Part shown: in pieces, positions 33,328 to 43,221 of the stretch
Layout: each line of letters begins with the position of its first letter
Numbering within the stretch: position 1 is the first letter of the stretch
Assembly (NCBI GenBank): GCA_032164245.1
Contig: JAVMKO010000001.1
Location: 167,329,434-167,393,433 of the forward strand
Source: Sternotherus odoratus
Taxonomy: Eukaryota; Chordata; Testudines; Kinosternidae
DNA length: 64,000 nucleotides
Direction: 5' to 3'
Position numbers and translations under genes: made by a program
Notes under the pieces: model-generated
The model's input: the letters and a program-made list of their open reading frames with translations, nothing else
What the model was told of the DNA's origin: nothing
Databases searched by the model: none

Positions 33328-33870
33328 CAAAATTTTCAAAAGCAACTATGTAACTTTGGAGCCTAAATTATATTTTCAGAATTCATGTAAGCACTTAGGA
33401 GCCTAAGTACTAATGAGTTGCAATTATACTTAGGGCTGGTCTACACTAGGGGAAGGGGTCGACTGAAGATACACAACTTCAGCTACGTGAATAATGTAGT
33501 TGAAGTTGGCGTATCTTCGGACGACTTACCTGCTGTCCTCATTGTGGCAGCTGTCGGCATCGGGCTCCCCTGTCGATTCCAGCTTGCGCTTCTCGGCGAG
33601 CTGGAGTTCTGGAGTCGACAGGAGTGCCATTGGCAATCGATTTATCGCATCTTGATGAGACACGATAAATCGATTGCCAAAATATCGATCACTACCCGCC
33701 AATCCGGCGGGTAGTGAAGACGTACCCTTAGGCTCCTACGTCACTCAGGGACAGACTGCAAAGGTATTTAGGCATCTAAAGATGCAGATTGGCACCTAGG
33801 GTATTTTCAAAGGTATATATATACCTGATGTTTTAGAAGGCTCAATACCTTTGAAAATCTAGCCCATAGG
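33328..33870. repeat. Old palindromic repeat split by a Harbinger-type MITE
   Basis: The left part (33328-33432) has 'aaaattttcaaaagcaacta' and 'cacttaggagcctaagtact'. The right part (33728-33870) has 'aggctcctacgtcactcag', 'aggcatctaaagatgcagat' and 'acctttgaaaatctagccc'. Together they form an old sauropsid palindrome of the 'cttaggagcctaag' type. The 295-bp MITE sits in between. Confidence 0.6.
33433..33727. mobile_element. PIF/Harbinger-type MITE, 295 bp, TTA TSD
   Basis: The ends are gggctggtctacacta and the inverse of gggtacgtcttcacta, flanked by TTA on each side (33430-33432 and 33728-33730). A 3-bp TWA TSD is characteristic of PIF/Harbinger. An inner hairpin (ggcaatcgatttatcg / cgataaatcgattgcc) lies at 33631-33680. 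It has no coding capacity. Confidence 0.82.
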
Positions 33871-34074
33871 CATTTCTGAAACAGGTAAATTTTCTTCAAA
33901 GGTCATCACGATGTCAGTCCTCTAACACTATTTGCGGTTTAATTTTATTTTGTTTCCCTTTTATAATATTATTATAATAGTATTAGTATTTCCTTTACGG
34001 CGGTATCTAAGTTCCCATAGAATACACATTAGGAAAGGATAAGGAAAAGTGCATTTTTTAAAGTTGCCTAAATA
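33871..34074. other. No recognisable feature
   Basis: Short AT-rich spacer. Confidence 0.35.
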
Positions 34075-34312
34075 CACATAGATGGACTCAAACCAAGCCT
34101 CCAGATCCAAATATCCCTGAAATCTGGCGGGTGTTCAAACACTGAAACCAGATCCAAATTTTGCAAAATGACCCATTCTCTATAATGGGCCAAAACAAAA
34201 CCCGAGGTCTGAACGCACCCGAATATGGGAAGTTTGATATCTACCAAAATCTGAATTTGATGCTTAGATCCCCATTTAGCTAACCACTTTAACAGCCTTC
34301 CATAGTGGTTCA
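34075..34312. repeat. Old interspersed repeat (agatccaaat-type)
   Basis: Repeated 'cagatccaaat' motifs with 'gaaatctggcgggtgttc' and 'acgcacccgaatatggg' resemble an old sauropsid repeat built on 'ggatccgga/ccaaat' words. The ends are uncertain. Confidence 0.35.
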
Positions 34313-34655
34313 TGTGACAGCTCCACCTTGCAAATGCATGTATTGCAGGTCATTGGAAATGTTTTAAATATTTTATCTAACTTATAGCCCATAGGAATTG
34401 GGCTACTTCCTCTTGGGTACCCTGAGCAGAAGCACTTTGGTAAAAAGACCAATTTGACTTAGGTCATAATACCTCCATCAGATCTTGCAGGTAAACTTTT
34501 GCCTTGAAACCTTGTCATGTGCTATGTTGGATTACTTTATTCACTGAAATGCCTGATCAGAAAGGTTTCTGCCAAGAGTTATGCCATAGTGGCACTACTT
34601 ACTGAGATAACATTTCTTATAGGCATTTTTAGAGGTCCATGTATCAGCAGCAGGT
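34313..34655. other. No recognisable feature
   Basis: Unclassified sequence. Confidence 0.4.
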
Positions 34656-34795
34656 AAATAGTACTGGGGCCCAATCTGAGGCCAATTGAACTCAATGGCA
34701 AAACTCCCATTAACATAAATAGGGTACAAGCAGGCCAAATCATAATTCCAGTTGATATAGTTCCCACTAACTTCGATAGTGCACTAGCAGACCCT
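34656..34795. repeat. Old palindromic short repeat fragment
   Basis: 'cccaatctgaggccaattga', 'actcaatggcaaaactccca' and 'acttcgatagtgcac' resemble the 'caatggga/tcccattg' palindromic repeats found elsewhere in this window. Confidence 0.35.
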
Positions 34796-35279
34796 CAGTG
34801 AGCAGCTGGACAGGTCAGTTCTCTTAATCCCCATGCACATGAGTATATGTACTGAAAGTTTCAGACTGGAGCAACCTTTTATAGCCAAGATATAAATCCC
34901 TGGAAAATGAGGTTTATAATGAATTTGCTGACAGACTCTTAACTAGAGTGCCACAAACAACACTGTTGTAATGATTAGCTGAACAGGCTGATTACTGGGC
35001 TTGTCTGCTCTCAGCAATGGCAAAAACTCATTTGATTTTCAATACAGCTAGCCTCTTGAATCAATATTTTGTACTCTGTATTCCATCTGAAGTACTTGCA
35101 TAAAAATGAAAAAGTATTATTTTACCTTAAATGTTTTAATTTTAGAGCTCATATAACAAAATCAAATATATTTAATGATTGGCATGCAGTCTAATCCCAG
35201 GGAGAGCTTACCTGTTTGCATTATATGCAAGGTGAGTGTGTCCATATAGCCCTATATTTATAGAGATGTAGATGGCCTA
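34796..35279. other. No recognisable feature
   Basis: Unclassified AT-rich sequence. Confidence 0.4.
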
Positions 35280-35430
35280 CAGTTTCAAAAAAGTGGCTAG
35301 TGATTTTTGGGCTTCCAATTTGAGGCCACTTAAAAGGGCTTTGTTTACAGAAACTGCTGAGCACTGCCCCTTTGTGACATGAAAAAAAAGAGGCAATCAA
35401 AATCTCTTGTTACTTTTGAAAGGTTAGGCC
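35280..35430. repeat. Old repeat (ttttcaga/gctgagcac-type)
   Basis: 'gtggctagtgatttttgggc', 'ttgaggccacttaaaagggc' and 'gaaactgctgagcactgccc' match an old sauropsid repeat related to the one at 23128-23245. Confidence 0.45.
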
Positions 35431-35623
35431 ATAAAATGGAGACCACTCGTGCATGTATGTACAATCACATAAAGGCAGACACACAAAAATTAGAGCATAG
35501 TTGACTTCTTTACATTTAAACAAACTCCATTCTCTCCTTGGAATCAGTGTCTTCATAGCCTGTCCAGCAAATATTTGTATTTAACAAGGTCACACTAAAA
35601 CTGAAATCACCATGGTAATGAAA
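35431..35623. other. No recognisable feature
   Basis: Short unclassified sequence. Confidence 0.35.
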
Positions 35624-35625
35624 TA

Positions 35626-35829
35626 TAGGCATGTCGCATCTTGCGCGAGGGTTTGGCTCCACGGTTTCCGCATAAAGCAGAAACCGCGTATAGCCAAAAC
35701 CCCAAATCGCCCACCCTAAACAACATTTTTATATTTTTAGTTTTTCCTTTCTTTTTTGGGGGGGGCGAGAGGGCACAGTGTAAAGCTGAATTTGTGTAAG
35801 TTGAAAGAGCATAAGACACGACACACCTG
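35626..35829. mobile_element. Mariner/Tigger-type MITE, 204 bp
   Basis: The left end taggcatgtcgcatcttgcg and the right end inverted (caggtgtgtcgtgtcttatg) match at most positions. TA lies on both sides (35624-35625 and 35830-35831). Many mismatches are transitions, consistent with CpG decay. A 'ggtttccgc..gcagaaaccgcg' hairpin and a G run at 35758-35766 lie inside. Confidence 0.65.
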
Positions 35830-35831
35830 TA

Positions 35832-36084
35832 TAGCCCACAAGATAAATCCTATCCTGTGCTTAAATGACTCAGCTCTTTAGAGAGAAATTGAAATGCTCT
35901 AGACAAAATATTACATTGAAAAAACTTTGAGATTTCAGATCATTGAAGGACCAAATTTAGGATCCATTGGGTGGCAAATGAGCTGTGAAATGAGGATGCC
36001 CAGAGCAGGTGATGTCATTGAATCCTCTCCTTACACTATAAAGTTGCAGCAGAACAGAATGAAGCTCATGTAACTACCGGACTC
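35832..36084. other. No recognisable feature
   Basis: Short unclassified sequence. Confidence 0.35.
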
Positions 36085-36345
36085 ATTCTCTCTGGGTCCG
36101 TCCACAGTTTGAGCTGGAGGCGTATGCCTCAACTCAAGACAACATACCCATATTTGCTCTAATTGAGCTAGGTACCTAAGGCAGCATACCCATCTAAGAT
36201 GCCAGGCACATATTTAGGGTGACTAACCCCTGCCAGTGTTTGTGCTGCTGCACATACACTCTGTTTAACACACTAGCTTAATCAGTGCTAGTGTGGGTAT
36301 GTCTCCTCAGGCTGGAGTCTCCACATCCAACTCAGACTGCAGAAC
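36085..36345. repeat. Old DNA-element remnant (gggtatgtct-type)
   Basis: 'gggtccgtccacagtttgag' at the left, and 'cagtgctagtgtgggtatgt' with 'ggctggagtctccac' at the right, fit a decayed sauropsid DNA element whose ends read 'gtagaca(t/c)accc'. No TSD was identified. Confidence 0.35.
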
Positions 36346-38283
36346 CCTAAGTTCACACAATATATTGGCTATTGATTTCAAGTTCTTGTGAATCCACTGA
36401 CCCATTCCTTTCTCCCTCCTCCAAATATACACCACTGTGTGAATGTGGAGACTTCCAAACCACTGAACATATTGTGAACAAGTGTCCGATCTTTTCTTTT
36501 CCTGGAAGTCTAGCAAAGTTGCACTTTGCATCTCCTGAAGCCCTCAAATAGATTTCAAACCTTTCTATTAACTTGGAAATGTTGCCATTTCCATATGAAA
36601 GAAGATGACTTTGTAATGTTAGGAACAATTGGCCATAGGTGCTTTTATGGTGAAAAGTCAAACCAAACTCCATTGCATGTTTTCATCAAAGTTCTTTTAC
36701 TGCTTTGAGCTATTACTGGAGAAGGAAATAAATTTGGATGTGAAAATTGAAGTCAGAAATGTTGCTGGGTGGAATTTTGGAAGTGCTAAAGATAAAAAGA
36801 ATACTAAAACCCACAGTTCACTGTAACAATGTGAGTTTTCAATCAAACCAGCTCCACACGTGTAGGGATTGATGCATCAAGAGTCCTAATCTCCCTGTTA
36901 GTAGACTGGGTGTTTTCTGAGTCAAAACTGATACAGGATAAAAATACATTATCTCTATAGTACCTTTCATCTGCAGACCACAAAGTGGAGAGGACTCAGG
37001 AGCACAGAAACAGCACTTAGACTTCCAAGGTACTCATAGAAGGGCTTGTGTAGATATACATCATCGAGACACTGGAGTAGGGTTTGCAGCCTAATCATTA
37101 CCAATGAGAATACAGCTTTGTCTGGAGAACCCCATGTGGAGGGGTCCCCAATGAGTCAGCAGGCTGTGGGGCTGAGTCCTAGCCTGAGGGACCTGCATGG
37201 GATCCTTAACTGCGGAAAGGGGTATTCTAGCCTCAGGAATGCAGCTGCCCCTGGGGGTCAAGCTAGGAATTGCTGTGATAATTGTAATTAAGCCATTTAA
37301 CTTAAGGCATTTGTAACAACTTCCACTTTTGCCAGCCCCAATAAACAATTCTGTTGTGTGAGCCATGGCTCTGTGTGTTTACTGACACCCACTAGATGCC
37401 GGAGCCTCTAATGCTTACCTTAGAGCTGTGGTACATTTGGCACATGTATGTAAAGAGATTTGGAGTTCCTCAGCACTCCAGCAAACCAATAGTGTGGGGA
37501 TTCTTACAGTACCAGGGTTTGCAAATGTACTTTGTTTTTTAAATGTACCCTCCTCAGTCTGGGCAGATACTCAAGATTGCTGCCAGTTCTTAAGCAATCT
37601 AGACACTTATTCCATTTTTCTCTGTGTCAGGGCACCAGGATTCAGCAGTTGCCCCATCCAGTTAGCAGATGTTGGAACCCTGCAGAGTGCTGCAGATTAA
37701 TTCCTGCTCACTCGCTAAGACAGGGGTGGTTCATTAGACTTCACTTCTGAAAGAGGGAGCTTGGGTCTGGAACTAACAGGTCCTGAGAGAATGAACCCTA
37801 GAAGCAGCCAAGCTCCTAGTAGGAAGGCTTGGGTGGGAAAAGAGCCATAGGAGCAGCCTAGTTTGAGCAGGCATTTTAGGCTGATATTTTGTAATGGCTT
37901 TAAATCACCCTTTATGTTAATAAAACCTACCCTCAAGTGGGGTAAGTGTTTTGCATGTGTAGCTTGTTTTGATTCGGGTGGAGACTCCACTAACTTACAT
38001 CCCCATCCCAGCTCTACATGACACATTTGAACTGTTATTCAGTGAGCTTTTACAGAGTTTCAGTTGCTAGGAAACCTTTGTCTTCAGCTGGTGTTAGTAC
38101 TGCTGCAGTTACATTCATATTGACTAGGTCTGAATTACACCCTCCTGTCCATGGGTTCCGAAGGTTACAGACATCACCGTCTGATGGCCAAACCAAAGAT
38201 GAGGTCATTCAAATAAAAAACCAAGATAGATTTCTTTATAATTCAGCAGCATCATTCAGCGTTCTCATCTGGAAAACAAGACA
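36346..38283. other. Unclassified sequence
   Basis: Includes two patches that could be old LTR or 3'-end pieces, each with an AATAAA (37340 and 37919 regions), but no paired LTR or coding signal was found. Confidence 0.35.
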
Positions 38284-38358
38284 GTAGGCAAAATCCATCC
38301 CTGGTATAATCACAGTGAAGTTAATGGAATTAGACAAGAAGGAATTTGGCCCAGTGAT
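38284..38358. repeat. Old palindromic short repeat fragment
   Basis: 'ctggtataatcacagtgaag', 'ttaatggaattagac' and 'ggaatttggcccagtg' resemble the palindromic family at 1768-1872. Confidence 0.35.
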
Positions 38359-39347
38359 TTTAATCACGGTTTCACCAGTGATAAGAAAAATGGTTTAACA
38401 TGGGGCAGTTATACAAGTGCAGCCTCCTTGGGGTTCAAGTACATTGCCCTGGGGTAACAGGCAAATGCTCCCTTCTGCTTCTGTGGCTTCTGCGGCGGGA
38501 GTAAGATTCAGGCATGCGCAGAAGTGGGGATAAGGAAGAGCAGAATGCCTTTCACCCTTTCCCCTCATGCCCTGCTGCAGGGCAGTGGCTGCCAGGGAAG
38601 CCCACCCCAGACTAGAGTCACATGACCTTGGGGAATAGGTGAGGGCAAGAAAAGACAGAAACAGTGTCATGGTGCTGGTCCCACTCTACAGCTTTCTTAA
38701 AAGAGCTTCTGTGGGCTGAGCCCCCTTGCCAGTTCTCGGAGAGAGGGCTCAAAACTACCCCTGAACGTACCATTTGCTGAAAACTCAGTGAGTGGAAATC
38801 CACTGAGTTTCCAGTTTCTTACATGCCCGACCCAGCACAGGGGATGATCTGGGACTGACAGCAGAATTTTCCCAACTTTGTAATTGGGGTTTTTGTTGTT
38901 GTTGTTTAAGGGCATCTTATAAATATGGCTCCATGGGGAGGTCTCTCTTCTTTTCAGAAGAAACATGCAATTGGCAATACTGCCTTTCTTAAAAGACAAC
39001 CTTGAGACGGGCTTAAAAATAATGCAAGTTTAAATAAATATATTTTGGAGTCTTTTTATTGCCCATCTGAGTCTTGAGCCTCTGGGGTTCATGTTTTCAA
39101 GATCTTCTCTGTAACCCAGAGGGCTAGACACTGCCTATTTATTTTAAATGAAAGTTAAGATTCCCATGTAATCACATGATTCAAAGAGCTGTGTGGCAAC
39201 TTCTCAAGCTGTGAGTCACCTTGTTATGTCCCTCCCCACCCCACCCCACCTGCCTCAGTGAGAAAGAAAGAAACTTACTTGTGCTTAACTCAATGTCAGC
39301 TTCCTAATACCACCTGTCTGCTTCCACCCACCCCGACAAGCAATATC
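38359..39347. other. No recognisable feature
   Basis: Unclassified sequence with a (gtt)n patch near 38892-38905. Confidence 0.4.
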
Positions 39348-39640
39348 CTCATAGAATTTCAGGGTTGGGAAGGACCTAAGCAGATCTAGTCCAACCCCCT
39401 GCTCAAAGCAGGACCAATCCTCAACTAAATCATCCCATCCAGGGCTTTGTCAAGCCTGACCTTAAAAACCTCTAAGGAAGGAAATTCCACCACTTCCCTA
39501 GATAACCCATTCCAGTGCTTCACCACCCTCCTAGTGAAAAAGTTTTTCCTAATATCCAACCTAGACCTCCCCCGCTGCAACTTGAGACCATTGCTCCTTG
39601 TTCTGTCATCTGTCACCACTGAGAACAGCTGAGCTCCATC
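39348..39640 (-). mobile_element. CR1-family LINE 3' end, antisense
   Basis: The + strand starts 'catagaatttcagggttggg', the complement of a CR1 3' end, and runs through 'cctgaccttaaaaacctcta'. The minus-strand frame 39619-39425 reads [17 protein letters not shown], then [19 protein letters not shown], the last conserved block of the CR1 polymerase. A parallel block lies at 27923-28114. It is severely 5'-truncated. Confidence 0.88.
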
Positions 39641-40756
39641 CTCTTTGGAACCCCCTTTCAGGTTCAGCCCTCATTTTGCCTTTCAAGTAACAATAGGTAT
39701 TCCCCAGCCCTCACTCCCCACTGAAAGCATCCCCTTGTAGTATGCAGCCCGTCAATGGACACTCACAAAAGTCACCAGCTTTGCTGTCCCCAAGGGAAGA
39801 GTATATACACAGTTCACCTGGTGCAACTCAGGATCAGGTCCTCTATACAATCAGCACTGAGCTACAGTTGTCACAAAAACAATCATTGATAATAAACTTG
39901 AGATGAAGATTTAAGAGATACTGAATAAGGATAATGGAAACAGAAATGGTTGCATATAAAATAAGCAGCATAGACTAAGAAGTGAGTTAAAGTTAACTTT
40001 AACAGGCTAAAATCTTTGTCTAAATTAACGTTTCTTATCTAAAACCAACACCAATGTGACTGGCTCCATCCTCCTTTCCTTAATGCAAAAAAAGCACAGT
40101 ATTTTTTGCTCCCTCATTGGTGGATAAACAGGTGATAAACAGGTGTCCTTTTGCCTTCGTATTTTCCCAGAGTTCAATATGTTGTCTCCAGAGTCAGGAG
40201 AAATCCTGATGGTTTAGACTCCAGTGACTTCCCAGCTCCATTTACACCACATGAAGATTTGGCTTCCACTTTGTTGACTTACAAGGTTCAATTTACATAA
40301 CCGCCACTGCAAAACAGGTGAATCAACATCTTTAGTCTGACTCAAAAACTTGTTTCTCAACCAAGCCTTAGTTTAGACATAGGTTTAGCATATATACACT
40401 GGTTCTTAAATATCTGTACATACATCATGCAATGACTGAGGAGCAGTGTGATCCGGACTTTCATTTAAGACCTCACATGACAGTCTTTATAGATCAATAC
40501 TATCACAGCAATGTATTGGGTGTCATGAATTTGCCAGGCCTGTCAGGGGCTACTGTTACAGAACAGTGAACCCTTTGCCGGTTGGCACTAAGCGGTTCTT
40601 AGGGTCACAAGCTGTGACGAAGTCAGTAGTAAATTCTGTAAGGATGTACTCAGCACATGTGAGGCCTCAGTTCTGTTAGCATGAAGGGCAGCTGTGCAGG
40701 TCTAGTCCCATGGAATGGATTCAGAATAAGTTGCAGAAACATGTGGTTTTGTTTGG
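39641..40756. other. No recognisable feature
   Basis: Unclassified sequence upstream of an LTR. Confidence 0.4.
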
Positions 40757-41065
40757 CATAACAGGGTGCTGGCCAGGAGTTCCTGAGCCAGGCCCCTGTT
40801 AGCCCAGCTCCAGTTAAGTAGTATTAAGTGGGGCTGACTGAGTATACCACGCACCTGCGGGCCTCATTAGTTTGGGGGGGGGGGCTATATAAGGCCCTCA
40901 GGCAGGAAGGGAGGAGCCAAAGACTGTGTGTCCCTGCTGGCTGGAGAAGCTGGCTGGCCCCCAGCTGGCTGATTTGGAGCACTCTGTAAATAGAGAAAGT
41001 GGTGGGAGCAGACATGAGAAAATAAAAAGCTCTGGTGATTTGTTGTGAGAACAAGCAAAGGCCTC
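40757..41065 (+). repeat. 5' LTR
   Basis: Shares long blocks with the 3' LTR: 'aggcccctgttagcccagct', 'gctgtgtgtccctgctggct'-like sequence, 'gacatgagaaaataaaaagc' and 'acaagcaaaggcctc'. It holds a TATA box (tatataag at 40886-40893) and AATAAA at 41021-41026, in the expected order. It is shorter than the 3' LTR by several indels. Its 3' edge is uncertain because the copies diverge after 'gcctc'. Confidence 0.8.
40886..40893 (+). promoter_or_regulatory. LTR TATA box
   Basis: tatataag about 135 bp upstream of AATAAA in the 5' LTR. The matching position in the 3' LTR is changed to atatagaa. Confidence 0.6.
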
Positions 41066-41073
41066 ATTATATG

Positions 41074-41091
41074 TGGGGGCTTGTCCGGTAT
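41074..41091 (+). other. tRNA-Pro-like primer-binding site
   Basis: tgggggcttgtccggtat differs at two of 18 positions from the complement of the vertebrate tRNA-Pro 3' end. It sits just downstream of the 5' LTR, as expected for a minus-strand primer site. The 8-base gap from the last LTR-shared base is slightly longer than usual. Confidence 0.7.
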
Positions 41092-41107
41092 CCAAGAGCC
41101 AGCGAGC

Positions 41108-41790
41108 ATGGCTGACGGCCTGGATATGGAGGAGACCCTAAAATGGCTGGTCAAACAGCGGGATCAGATGCAGCAGTCCCACCAGGCCGAGAGAGAGGCC
41201 TTACTGACCTGGCAAGCTGAGCAACAGCAGAGGCTGCCAGAGTTCATATGGGACTAGACCGGTGTTCAACAGCAGCTCCTGCAACGAGTGGTGAGTCCGA
41301 TGGGAGGAGATGGCACCCGGCTGCCAGGCTGAGGGACTTTGTAAAATGAGCTCGGTGGATGATCCGGATGCCTTGCTTGGGACCTTCGAGCAGGTAGCCA
41401 TGGCACCGGGTGGGAGAAGGCAACCTGGGACCTCCAACAGGCTCCATACCTGACAGGAAAGACCTAAGCCGACTATATGGCTTTGAACGACAGGCATGGC
41501 CAGAACTATGAGGTGGTGAGGGTGGCCATTCTAGACTGGGTGGGCCTGTCGACGGAGCAGTACTGCCAAAAATTCCAGGCGGCCCAATGGACGGCAGCAG
41601 TGCGGCCCTGGGCAAATGGCTAGAGACTAATAGCTGAGGTCAGAGACACACAGTGGGAGAAATGGACACATTGGTCTAGAACAATTGCTGCAGAGCCTCC
41701 CTGAGAACATACGTGTCAGTGTGAGGCGTCACTAGCCTGTCACCATCAAGGCGGCCGTCAGGTTGACGGCGGAATATATGGAGGCAGGGG
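41108..41790 (+). pseudogene. Gypsy Gag remnant with SCAN-like region
   Basis: Starts at an ATG that opens MADGLDMEETLKW and is followed by a Gln-rich stretch. There is a stop at 41255, then scattered frame changes. From 41468 the frame reads YMALNDRHGQNYEVVRVAIL, then LSTEQYCQKFQAAQW, which is the Y..L......Y..VK.AIL....L..E.Y...F pattern of a SCAN/Gag helical domain. After another stop the frame shifts, and LLQSLPENIRVSVRRH with a TIKAAVRLTAEYMEA tail completes the region. A degenerate zinc-knuckle-like stretch with only two of the expected cysteines occurs near 41910-41985. With at least two stops and one frameshift it is dead. Confidence 0.75.
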
Positions 41791-42004
41791 GTCCGTGGAG
41801 GGAGGACTGATCCCTGAAAGACCAGGAGTCAGGGAAGAAACTGTCGGAACCTTTTTCCGGGAAAGGCTCAGAGAGAAAGGGGGAGCCGTGCGGAGCACCC
41901 AAGGGGCCCGCCAAGCTAGTTTGCTGGCAGACCTGGACACACACACAATGTGACCGCCCTGATATAGAGTTCAGGTGGGCAGAGTTTTGTGGCTGGTCTC
42001 AAGT

Positions 42005-42285
42005 TGGGGGAGAAACTGTCCACCATCCCAGTGAGGATTGTGAGGAACCCCCAAACAGGCCTGATAGATACTGTGTCAGCCTGTTCCCTTGTCCAGAGGG
42101 GGCTGGTGAAGCCACACTGACTGATCATGGGGCCAAGGATAGCCCTTGAGTGTATCCATGGAGACAAGGTCCTACGCGGTGCCCCTCGAAGTAAGGGGCC
42201 GCTTCAAATGGAAGTGGGTTGGGGTGCTAGAAGGGCTACCATACCCAGTTGTGTTAGGTAGGGACTGGGGCCCACTACATAGAAG
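42005..42285 (+). pseudogene. Gypsy aspartic protease remnant
   Basis: In one frame LIDTVSACSLV (42061 onward) corresponds to the protease active-site DTG block, with the Asp kept but the Gly changed to Val. A stop follows at about 42118. The second half, VGVLEGLPYPVVLGRDWG, is in another frame and matches the conserved C-terminal 'G(I/V)..(L)P.PV(I/V)LG.D' block of Ty3/Gypsy proteases. The frameshift falls near 42150-42180. No RT follows. The interior then runs through low-complexity G/C sequence to the 3' LTR. Confidence 0.75.
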
Positions 42286-42845
42286 AAAGTGGAGGGGTGT
42301 CCCAAAGGAGGGAGCAGATATCTCTAAACTGAGGATCCCAAGTGGGGATGACGAGCAAAGTCCCAGAAATAAAGAAGTGAACCCTAGACAGAGCCCAGAG
42401 CAAGCAGACCCGCAGGAAGGGTGTACGGGGTCAGCTTGAACCCCTTGGAATGGGAGAGGGGTCAATTGGAGCACCCCACAATACTGCTTACTGGGGAGGG
42501 TACCCAGAACCCACTGGGTGGCGGGGGGGGGGTAAACTGAGGCACAGAGGGTCCCACAGGATGGTGGGATGGATTCTGACTCCCTACCAAAAGTAAGGGG
42601 GAACAGGAGACGGGATGCCTGCTGGGGTGTTACTGATGTGACAGCCTGCGGGCAGAGGCAGAACTATGGTGGCAGCTACTTTTCAAGCAGTGTATGTTTT
42701 GCAGGAGAGGGATGAAGAAAACCCCAGCAGAGGATGCCTGGGATCATTTGGCCAAGAGCAGGGCACTTCACCAGAGGAGCCCCCCCCCCCCCCCCCCCCG
42801 TGCAGAGGACGGCCAGGCCTTGCGGTTCTTGTGGGGGGGCAGGCA

Positions 42846-43221
42846 TGTAACGGAGTGCTGGCCAGGAAATCCTGGGCCAGGCCCCTGTTAGCCCAGCTCC
42901 AGTTAAGATGTTTTAATTGGGGATGGCTGAGTATGCCATGCTTAATTGCTAGAAAAGAAGCGCACCTGTGAGCCTCATTAGCCAGGGGGATATAGAAGGC
43001 TGACAGGAAGGAAGGAAGGAAGGAAGGAAGTGTGGGGAGGGGGGTGAAAGGAAAGGGAGGAGCCAATGGCTGTGTGTCCCTGCTGGCTGAAGAAGCTGGA
43101 TGTCCTCCAGGTGGCTGTTCATAGCAGGTGGTGGGAGCTGACATGAGAAAATAAAAAGCACTGGTGATTGCACTCCAGAGGGATCTCTGGCTGATATGTT
43201 GTCAGGACAAGCAAAGGCCTC
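42846..43221 (+). repeat. 3' LTR
   Basis: Preceded by a purine-rich tract (gtgggggggcagg, 42831-42843) suited to be the polypurine tract. It contains an AATAAA at 43150-43155. Relative to the 5' LTR it has a 23-bp extra segment near 42940-42965 and a (gaag)n expansion at 43006-43030. The LTRs differ at many sites, so the insertion is old. Confidence 0.78.

Larger units (their letters stand above)
40757..43221 (+). mobile_element. Decayed Ty3/Gypsy retrotransposon with two LTRs
   Basis: Two related LTRs (40757-41065 and 42846-43221) bracket about 1.8 kb of interior with a primer-binding site, a SCAN-like Gag and a protease fragment. RT, RNase H and integrase are absent, so the element is internally deleted. 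The Gag resembles the SCAN-like Gag known from Gmr1-type Ty3/Gypsy elements of lower vertebrates and reptiles; the Gmr1 assignment is an inference. No matching TSD was seen. Confidence 0.8.

Noticed and set aside
40886..40893. TATA box as evidence of a host promoter
   Set aside because: It sits inside the 5' LTR at the expected distance from the LTR polyadenylation signal.
41108..41790. A SCAN-domain zinc-finger host gene
   Set aside because: The region lies between two LTRs, next to a primer site and a Gypsy protease block, has stops and frameshifts, and has no zinc-finger array.
42666..43173. Opposed open frames of up to 153 codons
   Set aside because: They cover G/C homopolymers and the 3' LTR of the Gypsy remnant. 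No domain is visible.
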